Below are positions 11,560-22,964 of a stretch of 64,000 nt of DNA, piece by piece; position 1 is the first letter of the stretch; each line of letters opens with the position of its first letter. The notes below the pieces were generated by a model. It was not told where the DNA came from. It made no database searches and saw only the letters and a program-made list of their open reading frames with translations. A program made the translations under genes and the position numbers. The DNA comes from Hydrangea macrophylla (lineage: Eukaryota; Streptophyta; Magnoliopsida; Cornales; Hydrangeaceae): assembly GCA_033977485.1 (NCBI GenBank), contig CM066994.1:49625155-49689154 (forward strand), written 5' to 3'.

Positions 11560-11842
11560 TCATATATGCTTGTTTAGGAAGCTAATAACGAGCTCGTTCA
11601 CCTGGTCAGGAAATTGTTCTTGGACGAAGTGGGTTCCCTCTGGCAAGTACGTGACATCCAAATTAGGAACGTATTCTTTAACCTTTCCACTTTTTATATA
11701 CTCCTCTAATCCTGGAAATTTTAGCACATAGTCCTTTTCACCCATGATAAGCAAAGCTGGAACTTCGACTTTAAGATCGGATACTCCATATTCTTCAAGC
11801 CAAGCCCTGTTCAATTTCCCAAATTTCATATCGAATGCGTTT
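11560..11842 (-). CDS. Epoxide hydrolase exon 5
   Basis: Residues 230-323 with Asp267 (LLIMGEKDYV) and His301 (EGTHFVQEQFP), ending FLNKHI and TGA. Confidence 0.93.
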
Positions 11843-14800
11843 CTGTAACACATATTTGTATATATATATTGTAGAAATCAGTGTAAGGTTCTAAGTTGCT
11901 TTTACCTATAGGGAACCTGCAATGGGGTTTGGAAACCAGATTTCTCGTACAAAGCAGCATAGTTTTCCAGATCTTGTTCGCTGAACCAGGGAGGTAGTGA
12001 AGTAGATGGGTCAACCAAGTCCATTATTTCCTGATCGTCGTTAGCTACAGGTAATTCACTTCCTGAGAAGAGTATGTAGATGTTCTTTACCACTGTCTTG
12101 ACGTCAAAACGGCCAAAATCCTTTTCAGCCCGCCCTGGCTCCTGCAAAATAAAAATAAAAATAAAAATAATCTTAGGGCCAAGGAGTCGAGTGTTTTCAC
12201 AATCTAGTAATGGTGGAAACGGGCAAATATGGAAAATTATTGGAGAGTTAATCTCATATGAGTCACGTGTTCTGATGTTCAGTATGGTTAAGCGTTTTGT
12301 GGATCCCACATGGAAACCATGAAGATTGAGCAGTCACAACCGACATAGCATGAATACGGACACGCGGCACGCCGATACGACAAATCCTAAAAATGCAGGA
12401 TATGGACAGGGCTAGCTATGATACGACGAATAAATAATTATATCTTTGAATTAAATAAACAATTTGCAGTTCCATGTCCTCTATTGTTTCTATAATTAAT
12501 TCTAGAATAAAACACTTGCTTATCCACAAATTTACTATACCAAGACAATTGCCTCAAAATTTTAAAAGCATTTCAAATGAGAGGCCACCATGCCGCATTC
12601 ACTCATGTATGTGTCGGGCCATGTTTGCCGCATGTCCGACACGTGCTCTAGGTGTGTCCGATGTTAAAAAATTTCAAACACATTTTTTAGCGCGTCTGAC
12701 ACGTGATGATTCCATGTGGGACCTACAATGATGTAGCAATCACCGTAGACGTCTTTAAGCCATGAGCGTCATATGAGAAAACTTTCTCAAATTAGTGGTG
12801 AAAAGGGGGCAAAGATATGTGGATTTGCCTTCCATCTCAACATGTAGAAGCCTTTTGGGAGTAAATCGTGAGGGAATGCTTGTGGACCAGTGAGAAGGAA
12901 TGGCACTCCAAGAGTTGCAACTCCCAATACTCTGTTTGGGTGAAGGAGCGCAAAATGGTAAACTGGTCGAGCTCCCAAGTCCTTTCCGACAATAAAAGCC
13001 TGCACATATAAGAACAATGAAATTACTCACTGGGTTACATATATGTATGTTTCTATTTTTATAGCTAGATTTGCCAAAAATAAAAATAGCGTCTTCAAAT
13101 GCCGGGTTAGGATGCGTACATTAACAATCAGCAGGGGCGGAACTGTGTGTTAGGTGGAGGGTGCCATTGCACCCTCACATGTGGTAGATTGTTTATACTA
13201 ATATACATGTATGTGTACTATACCTCATATTTTGTTGGCTGTTGGCACCCCCAAACAAAAAAATCTACTACTACTCATATTTTGTTGTTTCTGGCACTCC
13301 CAAACAAAAAAAATAAGCTACTCCCTTAGTTAGCTTAAATCATTTTCATTGCTTTCTTCCAACTCTAAACTTCAATCACATATGTTTGACAATCATTTGG
13401 GATACAAGATTTGGGTAGAATAGCATTTTCTGTACAATTAGACCACTCATTATGATAAACTCAAACAACCCCCCTCCCTAACAACTTTCAAACAGTACAA
13501 AATAACATCACATGGTAAATTTGTAGTCTTATTGATAAGAAAAAAAAGTATACTCGTGTATAAATAGAACCAAAAAAATCGTCTCGGGAGCACTGCCCCC
13601 AAACCCCGTGTGTCATTGTTAGATAGCCTATGTAGTCACTCGGCACCTCTAAAAGCAAATTCCTGGTTCCTCCCCTGACAATCAGGTCTTACAGTATTAA
13701 ATTGTAGACGTGCTTACTACGTTGGCCTATTATTTACTGCTATAGTGATTCAAAGATAAGACATTTGGTAATCCGAGCATGATTTAGCACTGCAGTGAGA
13801 CTGCTGAGGTATCGTTGAGTCCCAGACGAGAATGCTCTGTTACAAAAATATATAGGAACAACATAGTCTCAGCTTGGTGTTGCGAGATAGCTGGTTCTTC
13901 TTATCTGAGACAACGTCGTATTGTGGTAGATCTCTTGCGAGACATCTCGTGAGAGCAGGTACGTCCTCTCAATTATGCAATATCTAAAATGTAAATTAAT
14001 ATCAAATAATTAGTCTTCTCTGTAACATTTTTTTTTCAATTACTTACCAACTCCAGATAGAGCCTTCACCCCAAAATCTTTGCACAACAAATCGTAATCG
14101 ACTAGTTAGGCTCGATGCCTAACTTTCCCAAACCAGAAGGGCATGATTTACACTTGTTTTTCTAAGTTGTTAGTTCATATTGTACATTTGATATAAATTT
14201 AAACGTATTATTTCAAATTAGTGAGTGTCGAGAATTTCGTAGTTTGTTTTACCATCGTTTGAAACAGTAAACAATACACTTAAATTTCACTCTTAGATAG
14301 TGATTTACTGTTTATGAGAATTAAACTACTTACAAATGCTATAATTCATCAGACAATGCTTATATGATCATTTAGACTATTTTTCATTAGTTTTTATCAT
14401 ACATGATGAAAAGAGTGTTATTTCTGTTCCATAAAAAGTTTTCCTGATTGTCAAGACTATAAGCCTAATAGTATGTCCTAAAAGTCAATTAGATTGGAGT
14501 AGTGTTTAGGAATATGACCTTGTAATAACAGTTTCATATTAATAAATGACAAGTTTATTATTTATCATTTTTGTTGTTTAACATTTACATGATAGCTCCA
14601 TAGAATTAAAGTTGAGAAGGTATGTACTTAAAAAGTTAAGGAATAAGACTAGATACTTCTTGGTTGCATTATTCTAAAATTGTTCTTAGTCGTAAGATTA
14701 TTAAATTGGGCATTTAATAATCCGGTTAGACTAACACGTGTCATGTTTATTTTATTTGATACAATATGGCTAGTCTTAAGTCATCAGTGTGGAGACACTG

Positions 14801-17800
14801 GAACAAACATGTGGGTGCTTGTTATAGAACAAGGTCACTGAACGTGATCAACTTTTAAGATCATTCAAATGGAGTTTACTTATCTATCAATGATTTGTTC
14901 TTAGTTACAGTGGTACAAGTAATCCTTAGACCTGAGACATTACTATTGTCTAGGGTATGAGTTGTTATGCTTTTAATGTGCACGGTGTTTATGTTTTAAT
15001 CAAAGGCATATTCATGTACTATTGGGTGTGGTAAGTCATACATGGAGACATGTTAATGTACACCAAGAATCTATCACACTCAAGTAAGAGAGAGAATGTC
15101 CTATGCGATCTTCTATGATATATCACAATTTAAGCTCCCTGGCCAGGGTAGGGTGAGAATTAGAAAAAATATTTCTAATTTCACCAAAATAGTGAAAATA
15201 TCATTAGTTTGAGAACATATAATTAAATCAGGGTTTGATAAATATGTCCTTTACCCAAAAGATTTATTTGGGACATGCTGATAGAAGGATTGAATTGTAC
15301 GGTAATTGTTAACGGAAATGTTCGCTATTTTTCAGACTGTCTGGGGTGTGTCATAATACAATGTTAGGTGTCACTCATGACTAGTGGAAGCCCAGAAGAT
15401 GTTTTAATTTAAATTAATTAGAAAGAGTTCTAATTGTAATACTTTAAAGTATTAGTACCTACTACCAGATTAGTATGAACCTAATTAGGGGTCACACACA
15501 AAAGTGTAATCTTTAATTGGAAGAAGTTGTGAGGGTCTACATGATATTAAGTTGTTAATATGAAAGTAATATAATAATACTATTAGTTTATATTTGATTT
15601 AAGAAAGTCTTCCAATTAAATATATTTTACTAATTAGATAAGGAAAGGAAATTATAGCATTATTATACATATGAGGTATGAGAAACTAAGGTCCCGTTTG
15701 ATAACCATTTCATTTTTTTGTTTTTGTTTTAGAAATTTTTGTGTTCATTTTAAAAAAAAAAAAGAAAATAAAAAATGCGTTTGGTAACTTTGTTTAATTT
15801 TTTAAAAAGAGATAACAAAAACAAAAAAAAAATGCATTTGTTTAACTATTTTTTGTGTCAAAATTTTATAACTACTTAGTAAAATGACTATTTTGTCCTT
15901 AAAACTTCAAAATAACATAACTTGTTAAAAAAATTTGAATTTAATGTCGTCAAACTCTATAAGCCCATATTATTATAAAAACCATTTTAGAACCTAAAAA
16001 TAAAAATACGTCGTAAATTGACCAAATTGCCCTCGAGGCTTACATATAAGAAGTTAACATTATTAAAATCTTCAAATAATACGGAGTGACTTATCCCAAT
16101 GTTTTTTCGACGTTCTGGATCCAATGGAAGGGTTTGGCTTGAATATATTGTAAAATGACTATTTTGCCCTTCAAATTTCAAAATGTCATAACTTGTTAAG
16201 ACTAAACTAGAATTGAACGCCGTCAGAGCCTGTGAGCTCAAATTTAAGATAAAGAACATTTGGAGACCTAGAAAGTACATATATTGTAAAATGACCAAAT
16301 TGCCCTTGGAGTTTACACATACGAAGTTAAAATTGTTAAAGTCTTCAAACAAAACAGAGTGACTTACCCCGAGGTTTTTCAACGTTCTGGATCCAATGGT
16401 AGGGTCTACTTGGCCTGAATATATTTGTAAAATGACTATTTTTCCCTTAAAACTTTAAAATACCATAACTTTTAAAATATTATCAGAATTTAACGTCGTC
16501 AAAACCTGTGAGCTCATATTATTATGAAGAACATTTTAGAACCTAAAAAGTATATAGGTTGTAAAATGATCAAATTGCCATTGTGGCTTACATATAAAAA
16601 GTTAACATTGTTAAAGTCGTCAAATAATATGGAGTGACCTAACCTTAGGTTTTTTTACGCTCTGAATCCAATGATAGGGTCCACTTGGACTGAATATATT
16701 TGTAAAATGAAATTTTTACCCTTCAAACTTCAAAATGCATAACGTATTAAGACTAAACTAGAATTGAACACCGTCAGAGCTTGTGAGCTCATATTAAGAT
16801 GATGATCATTTGAGAACGTACAAGTATGTATATATATGGTAAAATGACCAAATTATCCTTGGGGTTTACTTGTAATAACTTAACATTGTTAAAGTACTAA
16901 AATAACAAGGGGTGACTTACACTAAGGTTATTTGACATTCTAAATCCAATGGAGGGGTCTATTTGGCCTGAATACATAAGGGCAAAATGATTATTTTACT
17001 CTTAAAATTCAAAATGCCATAACTTGTTAAGATTAAATCAAATGCCTAAAAAGTGTATAGATCATAAAATGATCAATTCTGGTTAAATCTTAACAAGTTA
17101 TGGATTTTTAAATTTATAAGGGTAAAATAGTCATTTTACAAATATATTCATGCAAATATACCCCTCTATTAGATTCAGAACGTCGAAAAATCTCGGGCTA
17201 GGTCACTCTGTATTATTTGAAGACTTTAACAATGTTAACTTCTTATATTTAAGTCCCAAGGGAAATTTGGTCATTTTACAATCTATATACTTATTAGGTC
17301 ACAAATCTTCTTCATCTTAAATATGAGCTAACGAGCTCTGACGTTGTTAATTATAGTTTAGTCTTAACAAATTATTGTATTTTAAAGTTTGAAAGGCAAA
17401 ATAGTCATTTTACATATATATATTCAGGCCAAATGGACCCTACCATTAGATCCAGAACGTCGAAAAACCTCGGAATAGGCCACTCCGTATTATTTGACGA
17501 CTTTAGCAATGTTAACTTCTTATATGTAAGCCGCAAGGACAATTTGGTCAATTTACCATATATGTACTTTTTAGGTTCCAAAAAATTCTTCATAATAATA
17601 TGAGTTCACAGGCTTTGACGACGTTAAATTCTGATTTTATTTTAGCAAGTTATGGCATTTTAAATTTTAAGGACAAAAATAGTCATTTTACAAATATTCA
17701 GGCCAAATGGACTCTACCATTGGATTCAGAACGTCGAAAAACCTCAGGGTAGGCCACTCTGTATTATTTGAAGACTTTAACAATGTTAACTTCATATATG

Positions 17801-20800
17801 TTAACCCCAAGGGCAATTTGGTCATTTTTATCATATATGTACTTTTTAGGTCCCAAATATTCTTTATCTTAACTATTGGCTCACTGGCTTTGACGGCGTT
17901 CAATTCTAGCTTAGTCTTAATAAGCTATGGCATTTTGAAATATAAAGGGCAAAACAGTCATTTTAAAAATATATTCAGGTCAAATGAACCCTACCATTGG
18001 ATCCAGAACGTCAAAAAACATAGGGGTAGGTCATTCTGTATTAATTGAAGATTTTAATAATGTAAACTTCTTTTATGTAAGCTCCAAGGGCAATTTGGTC
18101 ATTTTACATTACATATGCTTTTTAGCTCCCCAAATGGTCTTAATATTAGAATGAGTTCATAGGCTCCGACGACGTTCAATTCTAATTTAGTATTAACAAG
18201 TTATGGCATTTTGAAATATAAAGAGCAAAATAGTCATTTTACAAATAGATTCAGACCAAATGGACCCCGCCATTAAATCCAGAACCCTGAATAACTTTTG
18301 GATATGTCACCTTGTATTAAAAAAAAAATGTATGAGTCTAACGACGTTCAATTTTTGTTTAATGTTAAATAGTTGTGCTTTTTAAAATTTGTAAGGGAAA
18401 AATAATAATATTGGATACCAAAATTGATTTTGCTTTTTTTTAGAAGATATTAATTTTGTTTTCATTTTTGGTCCCTTTTTTGAAATTGTTTTTGAAAAAA
18501 AAAAAAAAAAAACAAAATTTAGTTTGCCAAACACTTTTTTTATTGCCATTTTAAAAAATATGAAAAAAAAAAATAAAAAATCAAAACGAAATGGTTATCA
18601 AACAGACCCTATGTGGGTTGCTAGCACACCCAAGTTTCTCCCAAAATCTCCAACCCCAACTATAGTCGTATGGTCACTTTGTGACCTCTATCATTCTCTA
18701 CTTCAATCTTTTGAAGAAAGCCAAAGTTTTTCCAATTCGTGGTTTGCTCGTGTGTATACATTTAGAGATCGGACGTTGGAACGATTTGGTTAACTGTTCG
18801 TGGGACGATCTAGATTCAATATTTTGTAAAACAAGTTTCAAGGGTAACTATTTTATTAACTCCTATGCATGTTGTATGTATTTTGTTTATTTCATAGACT
18901 TGATCATAGGTTTAGGAAATCATTAAATTTTTATTTTCTACTGTGCGAACCTTTAAGAGTTCTAGATGATTTTCTTTCAGTGGTATCAGAGCCTTAGTCT
19001 ATGATTAATACAAAATATCTAGTTATTTTTATAGTATGAATTTATTATAAATAAATCTGTAATTTTAATACTCTAAATTTTGTATTAGATACAAAATTAA
19101 AATTGTCTTCATTGATTAATACATGTGTATGTATATATATATATGTATAGTATACGATAGGGAATTGCTATGTGCACCGCTACTTTTGCTATGTACATCG
19201 TTCAACTTTATAAAAGTGATATTTTTTAGAAGAAAATGAGTAGAATAAAAAAATTTAGGTGTGCATAATAAATACACGAATATACATAACAATTTCCATA
19301 CAATATATATATATATATATGAGTGTTGATCAAGTCATTTTCATGTTCACATCAATTTTGGAGACAATCAAAAGTATGTGCTCAGATTTAACAAAACGAA
19401 TAATAGTGATGCCATTGTACGGCCGGTCACTGGTGGGTTAAAATATAATTAGGCTAAAATATTATACGTAGGAAAAACATTTCGCAGAAATTAGAGGGGA
19501 ATACAATCCGGCGGAGTCTACCATTAGCTCCGCCCTTGATCCCAAATGATTCTCAAAAACAAATAGCACTGGACCATTTTCAATAATGGTGATACTATTT
19601 CAATCAAAATTAAATGAATCCACTATCACATATATTTAGAAAGTAGTATAACATTATTCAAATGGAGGGATTAAATACACCCACATTTTTGCTAAATATA
19701 CCCACCCAATACTTAATTTAAGGGTAAAATGCATTTTGCACCCTCAAATTATACACTATTTTGCACTTTGGTCCCTAAACAAATTTTTTTCGCATTTTGG
19801 TCATTCAACTAACACTTTGTGGCAATTTGTCCCCTCCGTCACTTTTAGCCATTAAAAGTGACGGAAAAAGTTATTTTAATTATATATACACCCCTATAGT
19901 TAGACCTTTTCACTTTGACCTCTATTTTATTTTTTGGTCAAACAAAAGGGAGTTTTATTAGACATGAAAAAATTATGAGGAAGTACAAAACACTTCAGCA
20001 AATAGTTGAGTTCAATAAAATATAAAAATCTATCAAAGAGTTCAAAAGTAGCCCTTGTGGGCTGTTTGATAGTTTCTTTTGCTTATAAAATTAAATCACA
20101 AAATTTGCGATTGGTAAAATTTGTCCAAGGTAGTTTTTGGCCAATTGCAATTGCAGCGGCTAGTTTGCTAAATATTTAATTTTTAGTTTTTGGTGTTTCA
20201 TAAGTTTTGAAAAAATGACAGTTGCCAAGCATGGCCCAAACAGGGGATATATATGTAATTAAAACAACTTTTTCGATCACTTTTAACGGTTAAAAGTGAT
20301 GGAGGGGGCAAACTACCACAAAATATTAGTTGAGGGATCAAAATACCACAAAATGTTAGTTGAAGGACCAAAATGCGAATTTTTTTTGTTTAGAGACCAA
20401 AATGCAAAATAGAGTATAGTTTGAGGGTGCAAAATACATTTTACCCTTAATTTAATCAATTTTTCCTAAAAACTCCCACTTAGTTCATTCGTAATCTAAG
20501 CCCTATTCAAAAGGGGGAAAAAAAAAAATTAGAAAAGTACTCCCTGATACAAACCTTGGGGATGTCAAATGAATCAAGGATGGCAAGAAGATCATCAACA
20601 AGGTCCCTAAAAGTTGCCTTTTCAGGTTCAGGGGGCTGTTGAGAAAGTCCATAGCCCCTATAGTCAGGTGCAATTGCTCGAAACCCTGCATTAGCCACTG
20701 CTATCATCTGATGTCTCCATGAATACCATATCTCTGGGAACCCATGTAAGAATACCACTGCTGGACCTGTATGATGTTAATTTTCAGAAAATCATATACA

Positions 20801-20923
20801 TAGCAAATTATGTTGGACAGCATATATAGTTCATTGATAAACTGGTTTTGTACCTAATCCAATCTCTGCAACATGAAGCTTAAGCCCCCCAGCATCCACA
20901 AACTTGTGTTGAATCTTCTCCAT
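11560..20923 (-). CDS. Soluble epoxide hydrolase (alpha/beta hydrolase), 5 exons, 323 aa
   Basis: Adds water to epoxides, giving vicinal diols; plant relatives act on epoxy fatty acids in cutin, defence and detoxification. Joined exons: 20923-20854, 20766-20555, 12999-12829, 12141-11906, 11842-11560, all in phase. The start ATG at 20923 has A at -3 and G at +4. The oxyanion-hole motif HGFPE is at residues 31-35. The nucleophile is Asp101 in GKDLGA (many relatives have GHDWGA). Lid tyrosines are probably Tyr146 and Tyr229, the acid Asp267 in GEKDYV and the base His301 in GTHFVQ. Length equals the plant family norm (about 315-325). No signal peptide is seen, so cytosolic location is likely. Intron 3 uses a GC donor. 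Intron 2 is swollen to 7.6 kb by transposons, yet the frame is intact, so the gene is probably functional. Confidence 0.93.
11906..12141 (-). CDS. Epoxide hydrolase exon 4
   Basis: Residues 152-229, starting EPGRAEKDFGRFDVKT and containing NIYILFSGSE, part of the lid/cap region. The donor is GTAAAA; the 63 bp intron 4 follows. Confidence 0.92.
12142..12828 (-). other. Epoxide hydrolase intron 3
   Basis: 687 bp GC-AG intron. It contains (AAAAT)n near the acceptor and a patch rich in GACACG/TGTCCG words (12350-12710), probably an unclassified MITE. No coding is seen. Confidence 0.6.
12829..12999 (-). CDS. Epoxide hydrolase exon 3 (nucleophile exon, GC donor)
   Basis: Residues 95-151, with the nucleophile Asp101 in GKDLGA and the LLHPNRVLG segment. 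The acceptor is TATGTGCAG. The only junction that continues the conserved RW(K/Q)EPGRAE segment is AAG|GCAAAT, a GC-AG intron. Confidence 0.9.
13132..13677. mobile_element. hAT-type MITE (546 bp) with perfect 8 bp TSD
   Basis: The left end is CAGGGGCGGAACTG; the right end on the other strand is CAGGGGAGGAACCAGG. It is flanked by ACAATCAG at 13124-13131 and 13678-13685. It has no transposase, so it needs one from elsewhere. It lies in intron 2 of the epoxide hydrolase. Confidence 0.9.
13686..14448. other. Intronic sequence without recognised feature
   Basis: Part of epoxide hydrolase intron 2. Nothing beyond ordinary AT-rich sequence could be supported. Confidence 0.4.
14449..18979 (+). mobile_element. 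Copia 5' LTR, interrupted by a foldback element; rest of element lost
   Basis: Starts TGTCAAGACTATAAGCC and ends GATTTTCTTTCA at 18979. It is followed after one base by TGGTATCAGAGCC (18981-18993), the Copia primer binding site complementary to initiator tRNA-Met. Without the 15690-18610 insertion the LTR is about 1.6 kb. No gag or pol follows, so only the 5' LTR and a short leader remain in epoxide hydrolase intron 2. Confidence 0.75.
15690..18610. mobile_element. 2.9 kb foldback element: two head-to-head arms of five about 275 bp units
   Basis: Outer ends are GGTCCCGTTTGATAACC and its near reverse complement GGTTATCAAACAGACC. The left arm repeats a unit starting AAAATGACTA at 15881, 16152, 16429, 16704 and 16984. 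The right arm repeats its reverse complement (TAGTCATTTTA) near 17129, 17405, 17682, 17955 and 18229. The arms meet around 17040-17090. Every unit includes CAAATTGCCC(T)TG and GTTCTGGATCCAATGG words. No transposase is present. The ends resemble those of the PIF/Harbinger-like MITE at 32615-32900, and CTA adjoins both ends, so that superfamily is a tentative guess. Confidence 0.85.
18981..18993 (+). other. Copia primer binding site
   Basis: TGGTATCAGAGCC matches the standard plant Copia site for priming by initiator tRNA-Met and fixes the LTR end one base upstream. Confidence 0.85.
18994..19721. other. Copia leader remnant and unclassified intron sequence
   Basis: AT-rich. 19160-19299 has imperfect inverted ends (GGGAATTGCTATGT.. 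against GGAAATTGTTATGT..), possibly a 140 bp MITE. A hAT-like end, CAAGGGCGGAGC on the minus strand, lies near 19545 without a matching partner. A TA run lies at about 19302-19320. Confidence 0.4.
19722..20446. mobile_element. Mutator-type MITE (725 bp), perfect 9 bp TSD
   Basis: Terminal inverted repeats exceed 100 bp: GGGTAAAATGCATTTTGCAC on the left pairs with GGGTAAAATGTATTTTGCAC read from the right. It is flanked by TTAATTTAA at 19713-19721 and 20447-20455, the 9 bp duplication typical of Mutator. No transposase is present. It lies near the 5' end of epoxide hydrolase intron 2. Confidence 0.92.
20555..20766 (-). CDS. Epoxide hydrolase exon 2
   Basis: Residues 24-94, containing HGFPE and the DYRGYGLS motif typical of this family. 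The acceptor is CATACAG and the donor GTTTGT, ending in phase 0. Confidence 0.93.
20854..20923 (-). CDS. Epoxide hydrolase exon 1
   Basis: Residues 1-23 and the first base of Gly24; begins MEKIQHKFVDAGGLKLHVAE. The donor GTACAA follows GGATTAG. Intron 1 is 87 bp. Confidence 0.9.
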
Positions 20924-21076
20924 GTTGGTGTGAGCTAATTAGAAATGAATATGATTGTCGAAAGTTAGATTTGATATAATATTATAATGGTAGGTAAAGT
21001 GGGACCTTAATTCTATGATACAGATATAGTAGCATTTATTATTTATTCTTATTATTATGCTTTATTATTATTATTA

Positions 21077-21299
21077 CTCCCTCCGTCCCATAATAAGTGT
21101 CACTTTCCAATTTTGCCCGTAGATGTGATGGGTGTTTGACTTTTTGCTTGTTTTGAGTCCACAAATAAATGCTACTTTATCTTTATTATAAGGGTAGTTT
21201 TGGAAAGTAAGTAAATGCTATATGCCAATTTAGGAAAGTGGACAATTATTGTGGGACATCCAAAAAAAGAAATGTGGACACTTATTATGGGACGGAGGG

Positions 21300-21301
<2 letters not shown>
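21077..21301. mobile_element. Stowaway MITE (225 bp)
   Basis: Ends CTCCCTCCGTCCCATAATAA and its complement TTATTATGGGACGGAGGGAG are the Stowaway (Tc1/mariner) signature, with TA duplicated at 21075-21076 and 21302-21303. It starts 154 bp upstream of the epoxide hydrolase ATG, within the probable promoter. Confidence 0.96.
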
Positions 21302-21302
<1 letters not shown>

Positions 21303-21335
<33 letters not shown>

Positions 21336-21361
21336 TATTTTATTATTATTATTATTATTTT
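21303..21361. repeat. (ATT)n microsatellite
   Basis: A tandem ATT run abuts the Stowaway element. A shorter one lies at 21045-21076 on its other side. Confidence 0.92.
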
Positions 21362-21559
21362 TTTGCGTTTTCTCCAAAGTCATGTTTCATTCTTAGCCTT
21401 TGATTCCCTCTCTCACTCTGTGAGTCTGTGTTTGACCTAATTTTATAATTGGGCGGTGGTTTGTCGTTTACATGCTAATCGGTGTGGTTAAAGTATGACT
21501 TGTTTGAATATCATATTATCAAATAACAATTTGTTGCGGCAACTCATGTGATGCGCACA

Positions 21560-21781
21560 TGGTGCACGACAGAAGAGAGAGGAGCTGCTAGATTAACTAT
21601 CTCTCGCAAGTGGGAGCTGGAAAGTTCGATTCCCTCGTGGAGAGTTGGACAAGGGATTTTTTTCCCTTCATTCTTCTATGGGATGAAATTTCTTTGAAGT
21701 GGGCATGTTGTCTCTCTGGCTGTTTGCAGTGTGTGTGTGTGGCGCCTGCGGGTACTTTAACCATCAGCAAAAAAAAAAAAA
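21560..21781 (+). mobile_element. tRNA-derived SINE-like sequence
   Basis: Contains a pol III B-box-like GTTCGATTCCC (21624-21634), a weak A-box-like region about 35 bp upstream, and a terminal run of 13 A (about 21769-21781). No cloverleaf can be folded, so it is not a tRNA gene. Duplicated target sites were not identified. Confidence 0.45.
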
Positions 21782-22016
21782 CTACATTTAGGAGCAAACA
21801 AATTTCAGGCGTGAGATAAAAGGGTAATACTTGAGATACACATAAAGATATAATTTTTGAGACACAACTTAAGAGATGTGCCAATCTCTCTCCTTTGTCA
21901 TTGTGGAGTCCAGTGACATCACAGAAGAGATATAGACTCATCTTATGGGTTGTGTCCCAAAAGTTGTATATTTGGGTGAGATACAATCAAAGTAGTTTTG
22001 TTCTCATAAGTTTTTA

Positions 22017-22248
22017 GGGTAAATTACAGTAACACCCTATGAATTATGATCGTCTTTCACTAACACTCTCTAAACTATTAAATTGAACAAACTCACCCCT
22101 AAACTACCCTTTGTTGACACCAAAACCCTTTTTTTAGGGATGAGTTTGTTCATTTTGGATAGTTCAGGAGTGAGTCTGTTCAATTATGAAGTTTAGAGAG
22201 TTTTAGCGAAATATGATCATAGTTCAGGGATGGTGCTGTAATTCACCA
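22017..22248. mobile_element. Mutator-type MITE (232 bp)
   Basis: The arms are near-complete inverted copies (GGGTAAATTACAGTAACACC against TGGTGAATTACAGCACCATC). Flanks AAGTTTTTA (22008-22016) and TAGTTTTTA (22249-22257) match at 8 of 9. No coding. Confidence 0.8.
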
Positions 22249-22964
22249 TAGTTTTTATTGTGGTGGTTAGAATGGATTGTGAGATAGACGTGAGAAGCTG
22301 CCAAGAGATTTGCTGATTGATTTGGACTATTGGATGAGATACCTACAACTTAAGAAGTTTTAAGGATTAAATTGATCAAACTGAAAGTTGAGGGACCAAA
22401 CTACAAGTGAGGACTCTTTAATGTTGTAGTCCTTGTGGGTTAAGAATTTTAATTCTAAATCTTACTATCTATTACTTGTAAGGGTTAAATACACTTACAT
22501 CTCTTGTGGTTTAGCTGATTTGCACTTATCCTTGTGGTTTAAATTTTAGCACTAATATCTCCCGTGGTTCAGATTAAAGTGCAACCGTTAAAATTGCTAA
22601 CGGAGTAAGTTGAAATGACCAAAATTTTGCACTATTAATATTATTATTATTATTATTTGAATTGAGTGAGAAAAAATCTTTGACATTTTTTTAGGATTTT
22701 CTTGGTATAAGTCATGTGCTTAACCCAAAGAAAATGATTTATGACTTATTTTCTTTTTTATATGACTTTTAGGAGCAAAAGAGTCATTTTACCCTTCAAA
22801 TTAGGGCTCCAAAGCGTAAAGGGTAATTCTATTCACACCCATCAATTTTACTCTCTACACCAACTTTTTAATGACTTTTCTCATTACAATTATACCCTTG
22901 TACAAACTGACATACAAGGACAAATTAATTATTAAAAAAAAAATTGCTCTCTACATCTACCTAT

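Noticed and set aside
16000..18050. Frames of 60-130 codons in the foldback arms
   Set aside because: They repeat with the 275 bp unit, occur in both arms on opposite strands and match no family.
19480..19560. Third hAT MITE from the CAAGGGCGGAGC end
   Set aside because: No matching second end or 8 bp duplication was found.
21610..21660. tRNA gene at the GTTCGATTCCC box
   Set aside because: No cloverleaf or acceptor stem; poly-A tail and context fit a SINE.
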